Of a stretch of DNA of 5,617 nucleotides, positions 1 to 5,465 are shown in pieces (position 1 is the first letter of the stretch; each line of letters starts with the position of its first letter). The stretch is from an uncultured Oscillospiraceae bacterium (GTDB taxonomy: Bacteria > Bacillota > Clostridia > Oscillospirales > Oscillospiraceae), in the NCBI GenBank assembly GCA_902478785.1, contig CABSMJ010000047.1, forward strand, positions 1 through 5,617, in the 5' to 3' direction. The position numbers were made by a program, and so were the translations under genes. The notes below the pieces were generated by a model. It had not been told where the DNA came from and made no database searches. It saw only the letters and a list, made by a program, of their open reading frames with translations.

Positions 1-1
1 C

Positions 2-109
2 TATGGGGATGTGACGATCCCCTTTGTGGATCGGTTCCCCCGTGGAGAAATCTATAACCTGCTGACTACCCGCCCGGAGGATTTGAAGAATGAAGCGAAA
101 ACCGAATAA
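2..109 (+). CDS. 3' end of a conjugation gene, probably VirB4-like ATPase (partial)
   Basis: This is the last 35 codons of a gene that begins before the window. The reading frame is open from base 2 and ends with TAA at 107-109. The visible tail contains IPFVDRFPRGEIYNLLTTRP followed by a charged end. No catalytic motif lies in this stretch, so the family cannot be read directly. In ICEs of Clostridia the gene just before a CD1108-type NlpC/P60 hydrolase is usually a VirB4/TraE-like transfer ATPase, and the tail is compatible with that. The identification therefore rests on context. The last 20 bases overlap the start of the next gene, which suggests one operon with translational coupling. 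Confidence 0.5.
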   Translation, partial: YGDVTIPFVDRFPRGEIYNLLTTRPEDLKNEAKTE

Positions 110-1907
110 GCCCAAACAGGAGCCCAGGGAGCGCCCCGGCTCCTGGGAGAGCGCCGCCGATCCTGGCGGGGCCGCTGGGGGCGGCTCCCCAGGCGGTGCC
201 GAGGCTGTGGACAACGGCACTTCTGGACAAAGTGTCCAGAACATGGGGTGCCCCGCAAAGTCGAAAGACTTTGTGGGGAGAGGAGGAGCAACGGAGCGGG
301 CGGATTTTGGCGGTAGCGCCGCCGAAGGAGCCAAAGCGAAGTTTGCGACGACGAAGTTCCGTCAGAAAAGCAAACAGGAGCAGGCCGCCGCGTCCAAGCT
401 CCGCATGGAGGAGCGCGGGGAAAAGCTGGAACGGGCAAAGGATAAGCTGGCAAAACAGAAGCCGCCCAAAAAGCCCGGCCCGGTGCGGCGGATAGGCCGG
501 GCCGCTGGCGGGGCCGCCCACGGTTTTGTGCATGGCAAGATTTATGAGAATGAACAGGAAAACGTGGGGATCGAGGGGGCCCACCGCTCCGAGCTGGTGG
601 GCGAGTCCGGCCTGCGGCATGGCAAGCGGTTCGTGCAAAAGAAAATCCGGCAGCACCCGGCAAAGGCTGTCCAGCGGGCCGAGTCCAAATATGTCAAGGC
701 CACGGCGGACTATCATTTCCGCATGGCTGCCCAGGAGCACCCGGAAATGTCCGGCAACCCCGTTTCCCGGATGTGGCGCAAGCACCGCTTGAAAAAGCAG
801 TATCAAAAGCGGGCGCGGGAGGCGGCAAAGACGGGAGCGGCAAGCGCGGCCAAAAAGACCGCCGCTGCCACGGAAAAGGCTGGGGCGAAGATCGCGGGCT
901 TTGTGAAGCGGCATCCCGTGGGGGTGCTGCTGGCTCTGGCCTGTGTGCTCCTGCTCTTTATGATGCAGTCCTGTTCTTCTTCCCTGGTGATGCTGGGAAA
1001 TTCCGGTGCGGGGGCCGTGGGCGCTACCACCTACCCCTCGGAGGACGGGGAGATCCTGGCGGCGGAGGCGGCCTATTCCGGCATGGAAGCCGAACTGCAA
1101 AACTACCTGGACACCTATACCACCACCCACAGCTATGACGAATACCATTTTGACCTGGACGAGATCGAGCACGATCCCTATGTGCTGATCTCTATCCTCT
1201 GTGTGCTCCACGAGGGGGAATGGACGGCGGACGAGGTGCAGGGCACCCTGGAAACCCTCTTTGACCGCCAGTATATCCTAACGGAGCGCGTGGTGCGGGA
1301 AACCCGGTATGACAGCGACGGCGATCCCTACTCCTGGTACATCTGCTATGTCACGCTGGAAAACAAAAACCTTTCCCATCTGCCCCTGGAAATGATGGGC
1401 GAGGAACAGATGGCCCGCTATTCCCTCTATATGTCCACCCTGGGGAACAGGCCCGATCTGTTCCCGGAGTCAGCCTATGTGGGGAAATACATCACAAACC
1501 CGCCCGCTGACTATGACGTGCCGGAGGAATATCTGGACGATGAAACCTTTGCGGCCATTTTGGGCGAGGCGGAGAAATACCTGGGCTATCCCTATGTGTG
1601 GGGCGGCAGCTCTCCGGCCACGTCCTTTGACTGCTCTGGCTTTGTGTCCTGGGTGATCAATCACTCCGGCTGGAATGTGGGCCGCCTGGGAGCCCAGGGG
1701 CTCTATAACATCTGCACCCCCACCAGCGCACCCCGCCCCGGCGATCTGGTGTTCTTTGTCGGCACCTATGACACGGCGGGCGTGTCCCATTGTGGCATCT
1801 ATGTGGGGGACGGGATGATGATCCATTGTGGTGATCCCATCCAATATGCAAACCTGAATACAAGCTACTGGCAATCTCATTTCTACGCCTACGGGCGTTT
1901 ACCCTGA
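90..1907 (+). CDS. CD1108-family membrane-anchored NlpC/P60 cell-wall hydrolase
   Basis: The 605-aa product is a conjugation-associated peptidoglycan hydrolase. It would be anchored in the membrane with its catalytic part outside, opening the wall for the transfer apparatus. Residues 1-275 are very basic and Ala/Gly-rich (cytoplasmic). Residues about 276-293 form one hydrophobic membrane span. Residues about 320-480 are an acidic extracellular spacer region. Residues about 488-605 are the NlpC/P60 domain, with catalytic Cys515 in DCSGF, His567 in SHCGIYVG and a likely third residue His579; the YPYVWGG lead-in is typical. The start at 90 has GGAGG at 76-80, nine bases upstream, and overlaps the preceding gene by 20 bases. 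The DUF4315 gene follows after 14 bases, the usual order in these ICEs. Residues 44-50 (TSGQSVQ) and about 54-63 are encoded by two adjacent palindromes and look like inserted material. The NlpC/P60 call is firm. The exact CD1108 naming comes from memory of the family. Confidence 0.9.
   Translation: MKRKPNKPKQEPRERPGSWESAADPGGAAGGGSPGGAEAVDNGTSGQSVQNMGCPAKSKDFVGRGGATERADFGGSAAEGAKAKFATTKFRQKSKQEQAAASKLRMEERGEKLERAKDKLAKQKPPKKPGPVRRIGRAAGGAAHGFVHGKIYENEQENVGIEGAHRSELVGESGLRHGKRFVQKKIRQHPAKAVQRAESKYVKATADYHFRMAAQEHPEMSGNPVSRMWRKHRLKKQYQKRAREAAKTGAASAAKKTAAATEKAGAKIAGFVKRHPVGVLLALACVLLLFMMQSCSSSLVMLGNSGAGAVGATTYPSEDGEILAAEAAYSGMEAELQNYLDTYTTTHSYDEYHFDLDEIEHDPYVLISILCVLHEGEWTADEVQGTLETLFDRQYILTERVVRETRYDSDGDPYSWYICYVTLENKNLSHLPLEMMGEEQMARYSLYMSTLGNRPDLFPESAYVGKYITNPPADYDVPEEYLDDETFAAILGEAEKYLGYPYVWGGSSPATSFDCSGFVSWVINHSGWNVGRLGAQGLYNICTPTSAPRPGDLVFFVGTYDTAGVSHCGIYVGDGMMIHCGDPIQYANLNTSYWQSHFYAYGRLP
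221..241. repeat. Palindromic repeat copy 1, inside the NlpC/P60 gene
   Basis: TCTGGACA-AAG-TGTCCAGA at 222-240 is a perfect inverted repeat with 8-bp arms, extended to 9 bp by T221 and A241. It is read in frame as TSGQSVQ (residues 44-50) in the flexible basic N-terminus of the hydrolase. The same 19 bases recur exactly at 2126-2144 and 3138-3156. The preceding GGCAC is shared with copy 2. Confidence 0.9.
251..278. repeat. 12-bp inverted repeat with GAAA loop, next to palindrome copy 1
   Basis: CCCCGCAAAGTC (251-262) and GACTTTGTGGGG (267-278) are reverse complements with one C/T difference that becomes a G-U pair in RNA, around a GAAA loop. It is translated as part of CPAKSKDFVG in the hydrolase N-terminus. 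Lying only ten bases from copy 1, it makes the stretch 221-278 almost wholly palindromic, which suggests an inserted composite element rather than ancestral coding sequence. Confidence 0.8.
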
Positions 1908-1921
1908 CAAGGAGGTTATCT

Positions 1922-2176
1922 ATGGCGGCAAGCAAGAGCCAAAAAATCCAGGCCGAGATTGATAAGGTCAAGGCCAAAATCAGCGAACAGCAGGCCCGGC
2001 TGAAAGAACTGGAGCAAAAGCACCGGGAGGCGGAAAACGAGGAGATCGTGGACATCGTGCGGGGCATGAGCGTTTCCCTGGAGGAGCTGCCCCTGGTGCT
2101 CCAGCGGCTCCGGGACGGCGGCACCTCTGGACAAAGTGTCCAGAAGTCCGAGGACGGCGGAAAGGAGGAAAATTGA
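1922..2176 (+). CDS. DUF4315-family coiled-coil protein
   Basis: This is an 84-aa cytoplasmic protein. Residues about 6-40 are a heptad-like, strongly charged coiled coil (KIQAEIDKVKAKISEQQARL and onward), followed by a short helical segment with MSVSLEELPLVLQRL. This matches the DUF4315 family, small proteins of unknown function found between the NlpC/P60 hydrolase and DUF4366 genes in ICEs of Clostridia. The start has AAGGAGG at 1909-1915, six bases before the ATG. The gene lies 14 bases after the hydrolase stop, and its stop nearly touches the next start, so it sits inside the same operon. The tail (residues 69-74, SGQSVQ) is encoded by a perfect 19-bp palindrome that also occurs in the hydrolase gene. 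A structural or chaperone-like role in transfer is only a guess. Confidence 0.85.
   Translation: MAASKSQKIQAEIDKVKAKISEQQARLKELEQKHREAENEEIVDIVRGMSVSLEELPLVLQRLRDGGTSGQSVQKSEDGGKEEN
2126..2144. repeat. Palindromic repeat copy 2, inside the DUF4315 gene
   Basis: This is an exact copy of TCTGGACAAAGTGTCCAGA. It is read in frame as SGQSVQ (residues 69-74), the same frame as copy 1, near the end of the protein beyond the coiled coil. It is preceded by GGCAC plus one base, as in copy 1. Confidence 0.9.
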
Positions 2177-2178
2177 AG

Positions 2179-2622
2179 ATGAAACGCTTTCGGGTGATGG
2201 CGGCGGCGCTCTGCGCCGTCGTTCTTTTATGCGGCTTTAGCGTCCCGGCGTATGCCTACGCGGACGGCGGCGAGGGCGCGGACTACGGCGATCCCACCAT
2301 GACGGAGGAAACTCCCGCCCCGGAGCCCACCATTGAGCCCGGCGAGGGCTTTTCCGAAGAGGGCAACCTTGTGACCCGCGATCTGCTCTATGACGAGCAC
2401 ACCAACAAGCAGTTTATTACCGTCCAGACCAGTGGCGGCAATACGTTCTATACAATAAGGCATATTATTCCCTGGATTGTGACGATGGGATCGAATACTC
2501 CGCCTGCCTGCACGAGCCCAGCCCCCAGGAGCTCATGGATCGCAAGGAGTTGTTTTTCCGGCTGTGGAACGCCCTCAACTCCCTGCCGGAGATCCAGGGC
2601 CGCCGGGTGGACGCTCATTTGA
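2179..2622 (+). CDS. CD1107/DUF4366-family secreted protein, truncated with out-of-frame tail
   Basis: As written, the gene encodes 147 aa. Residues 1-26 are a signal peptide (basic MKRFR, hydrophobic core, cleavage near AYA). Residues 29-57 are a Pro/Glu-rich linker. Residues 58-91 (EGFSEEGNLVTRDLLYDEHT through GNTFY) match the conserved start of the DUF4366/CD1107 domain. Family members then normally continue with an IVIDYDK-like segment, a Cys-containing region and a C-terminal membrane helix. None of these is present. From codon 92 (2452) the frame runs through DNA that encodes a sigma-like protein in another frame, giving a low-complexity Ser/Pro/Arg tail until the stop at 2620-2622. I chose ATG 2179 (AAAGGAGG at 2161-2168, ten bases upstream) over an in-frame TTG at 2173. 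The product has lost its anchor and is probably non-functional. The first 91 residues are clear; the family name is from memory. Confidence 0.75.
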   Translation: MKRFRVMAAALCAVVLLCGFSVPAYAYADGGEGADYGDPTMTEETPAPEPTIEPGEGFSEEGNLVTRDLLYDEHTNKQFITVQTSGGNTFYTIRHIIPWIVTMGSNTPPACTSPAPRSSWIARSCFSGCGTPSTPCRRSRAAGWTLI

Positions 2623-2741
2623 TCCTTGGAAAGAGCTACCGTCAGATCGCCCGCGAGGAGGGCGTGGACAAGAGCGCCGTCCGCTGCTCCGTGAAATGCG
2701 GGATTGAGCGCATGAAAAAATATTTGCAGGAAAATTTCTAA
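2451..2741 (+). pseudogene. 3' fragment of a sigma-70 region 4-like HTH gene
   Basis: In the frame ending at TAA 2739-2741 the DNA reads YNKAYYSLDCDDGIEYSACL and then a helical segment with ELFFRLWNALNSLPEIQGRR. It ends in a helix-turn-helix, GKSYRQIAREEGVDKSAVRC, followed by a basic helix. This resembles the region 4 half of the small sigma-factor-like proteins common in ICEs of Clostridia, which bind promoter DNA. No start codon opens the frame at its upstream end. An internal ATG at 2535 could give 68 aa, but its AGGAG (2527-2531) is only three bases away, so expression is doubtful. The N-terminal half is missing, replaced by the front of the DUF4366 gene. I read it as the right-hand side of a deletion. 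If translated from 2535 it would be a stand-alone region 4 domain. Confidence 0.65.
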
Positions 2742-2934
2742 GTTACCATCTCCATTTACCCCTCTTTTTCTGGTGGTATGTGAGAGGAAGTTCTCTCCGC
2801 AAAGGAGGCGCGGGGGCCGCAGGCCGCCGCCCCCCTTTGTGGGGGAGCGCCGCTGCCGAGTATGGCTGTCTTATGACGGGGCAAGAAAATGAGCGCGGCG
2901 CTCCCCGCCATTTATGAAAGTGAGGGATTACAGA
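2742..2934 (+). other. GC-rich structured non-coding stretch with overlapping inverted repeats
   Basis: No convincing gene fits here. Several inverted repeats are visible. GGGGGC at 2812-2817 pairs with GCCCCC at 2829-2834. CCCCC at 2831-2835 pairs with GGGGG at 2841-2845, which is mutually exclusive with the first. A perfect 12-bp pair, GGGGAGCGCCGC at 2842-2853 with GCGGCGCTCCCC at 2895-2906, encloses 41 bases. A ribosome-site-like AAAGGAGG at 2801-2808 has no start codon at a usable distance. The stretch could fold into an RNA structure controlling the following small gene, or be the scar of lost coding sequence. I recognise no known riboswitch or RNA family. Confidence 0.4.
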
Positions 2935-3135
2935 ATGGACTATGATCCTATGTTGGCTGCTATGCTGTCCCAGCCGTGGAGCAACAACGCTTGCCGTGGC
3001 TATGTCATCTATGCCATGGAGAACTGCGGGTTTTCTCCCCTGAACATCCGGCGTGTACTGGCGGAGCTCTATGAGGTTTTCGACACCTGCAGTCTGGAAG
3101 AGGCCCAGCAGCACTTTGAGGAAAGCCCTTACTGA
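2935..3135 (+). CDS. Small conserved-looking ICE protein of unknown function
   Basis: This 66-aa acidic protein is of a type I do not recognise by name. It begins MDYDPMLAAMLSQPWSNNAC and continues with predicted helices (GYVIYAMENCGF, IRRVLAELYEVFDTCSLEEA), ending QQHFEESPY. It has no signal peptide or membrane span, so it is probably a cytoplasmic helical protein. ATG 2935 has GAGGG at 2922-2926, eight bases away, and is preferred. An in-frame ATG at 2914 would add seven residues (MKVRDYR) but has no ribosome site, although it remains possible. Its position between the sigma-like fragment and the recombinase suggests an ICE accessory gene. Immediately after its stop lies the third copy of the 19-bp palindrome. 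Codon use looks native to the GC-rich backbone. Confidence 0.6.
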   Translation: MDYDPMLAAMLSQPWSNNACRGYVIYAMENCGFSPLNIRRVLAELYEVFDTCSLEEAQQHFEESPY

Positions 3136-3137
3136 CT

Positions 3138-3156
3138 TCTGGACAAAGTGTCCAGA
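3138..3156. repeat. Palindromic repeat copy 3, intergenic
   Basis: An exact copy of the 19-bp palindrome begins two bases after the stop codon (3133-3135) of the small gene at 2935. It has no T run after it, so it is not a simple terminator. The left flank ACT matches copy 1. Confidence 0.9.
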
Positions 3157-3170
3157 GGTACATATCCGGC

Positions 3171-3203
3171 CAAAGGCCAGCACTTTCGCGGTGCTGGCCT
3201 TTG
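3171..3203 (+). terminator. Perfect 13-bp hairpin, possible weak intrinsic terminator or attenuator
   Basis: CAAAGGCCAGCAC (3171-3183) and GTGCTGGCCTTTG (3191-3203) are exact reverse complements around a seven-base loop. The stem is GC-rich in its upper part and has AAA at the foot of one arm and TTT on the other, as in bidirectional terminators. However, the downstream bases (GCTATGTTTC) lack a clean T run. It may therefore only slow or partly stop transcription between the two small genes, or protect the 3' end of the upstream message. The pairing is certain; the function is inferred. Confidence 0.5.
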
Positions 3204-3244
3204 CTATGTTTCAACACATTTTATCATTGTATGGGAGGGATTTT

Positions 3245-3421
3245 ATGCAGGCGCAGGTCAAATATGAAAGTGAAATCAAAACGGCTGTTCTCGGAGATCG
3301 GACGATCACCGTCAAAAATCTCACCCCCGTTTTTTCCCCGCAGGAGCTGGAAAAGCACAACCGCGAGATCGAGCGGCGGCTGTTTGAAGTGTTCCGCAAG
3401 TATGCCGGGCAGCGGGGGTAG
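3245..3421 (+). CDS. Small protein of unknown function upstream of the recombinase
   Basis: This 58-aa protein starts MQAQVKYESEIKTAVLGDRT, continues ITVKNLTPVF, and ends in a charged helix with ELEKHNREIERRLFEVFRKY. That suggests a small beta-rich N-terminal part followed by an amphipathic helix, perhaps a DNA- or protein-binding accessory factor. I do not recognise the family. ATG 3245 is chosen because GGGAGGG at 3233-3239 lies five bases upstream. An in-frame ATG at 3206 would add 13 residues but has no ribosome site. Its gene precedes the large serine recombinase by 89 bases, and short genes in this place are common in recombinase modules of Clostridia, so a link to excision or regulation is possible but unproven. 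A separate promoter for the recombinase lies just after its stop. Confidence 0.6.
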   Translation: MQAQVKYESEIKTAVLGDRTITVKNLTPVFSPQELEKHNREIERRLFEVFRKYAGQRG

Positions 3422-3438
3422 GCAGGCCGGAGTCATCC

Positions 3439-3467
3439 TTGTTGTAAGGGGGCGGCAGAGGTATAAT
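3439..3467 (+). promoter_or_regulatory. Sigma-A-type promoter for the serine recombinase
   Basis: A perfect -10 box TATAAT (3462-3467) lies 17 bases downstream of TTGTTG (3439-3444), a half-match to the -35 consensus. Transcription would start near 3474, giving a short leader before the recombinase ATG at 3511. It is the best-matching promoter sequence I see in the window and lies just after the stop of the preceding small gene, so the recombinase can be expressed apart from the transfer operon. Confidence 0.65.
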
Positions 3468-3477
3468 ATACTTGTAG

Positions 3478-3509
3478 GTTGGCTCCCAACGAACAGAAAG
3501 GGAGCTAAT
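3478..3509 (+). promoter_or_regulatory. Leader hairpin covering the recombinase ribosome-binding site
   Basis: GTTGGCTCCC (3478-3487) can pair with GGGAGCTAAT (3500-3509) over ten positions, eight Watson-Crick and two G-U, around a 12-base loop. The right arm contains the ribosome site GGGAG (3500-3504) and ends one base before the ATG at 3511, so the folded leader would block translation. A competing small hairpin, GTTGG (3478-3482) with CCAAC (3486-3490), would free the ribosome site. Start of transcription near 3474 would place the whole structure in the message. The pairing is read directly; control of recombinase synthesis is inferred. Confidence 0.5.
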
Positions 3510-3510
3510 T

Positions 3511-4992
3511 ATGGATAATAGAATTGATGCAATTTACGGGCGGCAGTCGATTGACAAAAAGGACAGTATCAGCATTGAAAGTCAATTTGAATTTTGCCGA
3601 TATGAGTTAAAAGGCGGTGAGGGTAAGGAATACAAAGACAAAGGGTATTCCGGCAAGAACATTGAGCGTCCCGACTTTCAGCGGCTCTTGCAGGACATCC
3701 GGCTGGGCCTGATTAAGCGGGTGATTGTCTACAAGCTGGATCGGATCAGCCGCTCCATTGTAGACTTTGCAAAGCTCATGGAGCTGTTCAAGCAATACGA
3801 TGTGGAGTTTGTTTCCTGTACGGAAAAATTTGATACCTCCACCCCAATGGGCCGGGCGATGCTCAATATCTGCATTGTCTTTGCCCAGCTTGAACGCGAG
3901 AGCATCCAGATGCGTGTGCAGGACGCTTTCTATTCCCGGTGTGCCAAAGGCTACTATATGCGGGGCCGGACGCCATACGGCTTTGATACCGAGCCCATCG
4001 TCATGGACGGGATCAAGACAAAGAAGCTGGTGGAAAATGCGGAAATGGATTTTGCCGAGCTCATGTTTCAAATGTATGCGGAGCCGGGCAATTCCTACGG
4101 CGATATAACCCGGTACTTTGTCAAACATTCCATCAAGGTCTATGACAAGGCGCTGCAACGGGCCTTTATCTCTAAACTGCTGAGAAACCCCGTTTATGTC
4201 CAGGCTGATATGGACATCTACGAATACTTCAAGGCCCAGGGCGTAAAAATCGAAAGTCCCCCGGAAATGTTCACAGGGGACAATAGCTGTTATCTCTATC
4301 AAGGGCGCGAGGGCGAGGAGCAAATTCTCGTGATTGCCCCGCACCAGGGACGCATTTCTTCCCAGCTCTGGCTGACTGTTCAGCGCAAGCTGTCACAGAA
4401 CACCTCTTTCCAGAATGGCCGCAAATGTCATAATACATGGCTGGCCGGGAAAATCAAGTGCGGGCGCTGCGGCTATGCGCTGGCTGCTCTGAGAGCCCAA
4501 AATGGCGTTACCTACCTGCGGTGCAAACAGCGGGCGGAAAATGGGAGCTGTGAGGGGGCCGGTACGCTGACAGCGCAAAACATGGAGGCGTTTGTGTACG
4601 GCGAGATGGTTAAGAAGATGCAGAAATTCCACACGCTGAAAGGCGGAAAGGAACAAAGCTATAATCCGAAGCTGACCGCCGCCCGTGTTGCCCTTGCAAA
4701 GACAGAGAGCGAGATCGAGAAACTTCTGGACACTTTGTCCGGGGCAAACCCGCTGCTCCTGCAATACGCAAATAACCGTATTGAGGAACTGGACGCGGAA
4801 CGTCAAAAGCAGCTAAAGCTGGTGGCTGATCTCACCGCTAATTCCGTTTCCGCTTCACAGATTGACAGCATCACGGGCTATCTGGATGATTGGGAGTCCG
4901 TGAGCTTTGACGATAAGCGCAAGGTGGTTGATATTCTCATATCACAAATTGACGCTACCAGCGAGAGTGTTACAATCCACTGGAAGATCTAA
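3511..4992 (+). CDS. Large serine recombinase (site-specific integrase/excisionase)
   Basis: This 493-aa enzyme would cut and rejoin DNA at attachment sites through a covalent serine-DNA bond, moving a mobile element in or out of the chromosome. Residues 4-145 are the resolvase domain, with Arg11 and nucleophile Ser13 in YGRQS, Arg78/Arg81 in KLDRISRS, and the helix QLERESIQMRV. Residues about 150-300 are the recombinase DNA-binding domain (RGRTPYGF onward). Residues about 311-350 are a zinc ribbon with Cys317, Cys320, Cys338 and Cys347. Residues about 388-445 are the coiled coil used for synapsis control, followed by a C-terminal segment ending VTIHWKI. Length and motifs indicate an intact protein. 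The start has GGGAG at 3500-3504, six bases from ATG. It has its own promoter and a leader hairpin. Whether it serves the whole ICE or a nested element is unclear. Codon use is less GC-rich than in the hydrolase gene. Confidence 0.95.
   Translation: MDNRIDAIYGRQSIDKKDSISIESQFEFCRYELKGGEGKEYKDKGYSGKNIERPDFQRLLQDIRLGLIKRVIVYKLDRISRSIVDFAKLMELFKQYDVEFVSCTEKFDTSTPMGRAMLNICIVFAQLERESIQMRVQDAFYSRCAKGYYMRGRTPYGFDTEPIVMDGIKTKKLVENAEMDFAELMFQMYAEPGNSYGDITRYFVKHSIKVYDKALQRAFISKLLRNPVYVQADMDIYEYFKAQGVKIESPPEMFTGDNSCYLYQGREGEEQILVIAPHQGRISSQLWLTVQRKLSQNTSFQNGRKCHNTWLAGKIKCGRCGYALAALRAQNGVTYLRCKQRAENGSCEGAGTLTAQNMEAFVYGEMVKKMQKFHTLKGGKEQSYNPKLTAARVALAKTESEIEKLLDTLSGANPLLLQYANNRIEELDAERQKQLKLVADLTANSVSASQIDSITGYLDDWESVSFDDKRKVVDILISQIDATSESVTIHWKI
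4725..4743. repeat. Imperfect reverse-orientation copy 4, inside the recombinase gene
   Basis: TCTGGACACTTTGTCCGGG matches the reverse complement of the repeat at 17 of 19 positions, with the left flank ACT shared with copies 1 and 3. It encodes LLDTLSG in the coiled-coil region of the recombinase. A similar peptide may be native to this recombinase family, so this copy could be convergence rather than a true repeat. Confidence 0.45.
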
Positions 4993-5009
4993 AACCTTTT
5001 CACTTGGCA

Positions 5010-5426
5010 TTATGCCTTTGTAAAAAATAGTTTGTCATCAATGATTGCTCCAATAAGTTTATCAAGTTCTTCAATTTTTGAGTTAATCTCAATATTCCAT
5101 CTTGCCTTTGCTGCTTTTACTGTTTCACCTGCTTTGGGACTTAGATGGCAAATGCTCGGCAAGAGATCAGTATAACTATTATCACTGCCACAATATAATC
5201 TTGTTTGACCGCGATACAACACTTTTCCCACTGTTGAGTTTTTGAGCATAACATATCCAATAATCGCATTTAAACCGTGCATATTGTAAACATTAAATAT
5301 TGGTACTTGAGCCTTATAATTAGAAACCGGTCCAATGTTCCACATCTTATAAAATTCCGTACCAGGTATTATTTGAGTGTGACTAATTACAACAGGAGAC
5401 ATTTGCTCAATTCGGCTATCTGTCAT
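5010..5426 (-). CDS. FRG-domain protein, 3'-truncated AT-rich cargo gene
   Basis: The 138-aa product begins MTDSRIEQMSPVVIS. Its middle holds VLYRGQTRLYCGS and then TDLLPSICHLSP, the RGQ and LxPSI signature of the FRG domain (named for its F/Y-R-G motif). Many FRG proteins are about 250-350 aa and continue with a second conserved block around QHxG-TRLLD. That block is absent, and the protein stops after KLFFTKA, so the gene is probably cut short. ATG at 5426 is chosen because AGAGGTG lies six bases upstream. An in-frame TTG at 5447 is less likely. The gene is convergent with the recombinase, 17 bases between stops, and far more AT-rich than its surroundings, a sign of separate origin. The biochemical role of FRG domains is not settled. 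They occur in mobile-element cargo and are sometimes found near defence genes. Activity of this fragment is doubtful. Confidence 0.6.
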   Translation of the reverse strand: MTDSRIEQMSPVVISHTQIIPGTEFYKMWNIGPVSNYKAQVPIFNVYNMHGLNAIIGYVMLKNSTVGKVLYRGQTRLYCGSDNSYTDLLPSICHLSPKAGETVKAAKARWNIEINSKIEELDKLIGAIIDDKLFFTKA

Positions 5427-5465
5427 ACATTTCACCTCTAAGAACAATTTGTGTTATTTTAGTGT

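Noticed and set aside
66..1211. Long open frame of 381 codons on the minus strand opposite the hydrolase gene
   Set aside because: It mirrors a GC-rich gene with clear NlpC/P60 motifs. Its product is low in recognisable structure and has no convincing start context, so it is a shadow of biased codon use.
2179..2260. Lipoprotein signal (VLLCG) in the DUF4366 leader
   Set aside because: The residues before Cys18 do not fit the lipobox well, and a normal AYA cleavage site follows. An ordinary signal peptide is the better reading.
2889..2945. Possible 18-aa leader peptide (MSAALPAIYESEGLQNGL) overlapping the start of the 66-aa gene
   Set aside because: There is no good ribosome site, and an ATG in the structured stretch is easily a chance event. 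Coupling cannot be shown.
3607..4344. Open frame of 245 codons on the minus strand within the recombinase gene
   Set aside because: It lies wholly opposite a well-supported recombinase and shows no family motif or ribosome site.
221..4743. The repeated palindromes as a CRISPR array
   Set aside because: Copies are 1-2 kb apart, irregularly spaced and partly inside genes, with no spacer pattern or cas genes.
5006..5016. GGCATTATGCC as a shared terminator between the convergent recombinase and FRG genes
   Set aside because: The arms are only five bases with a one-base centre, and no T run follows on either strand.
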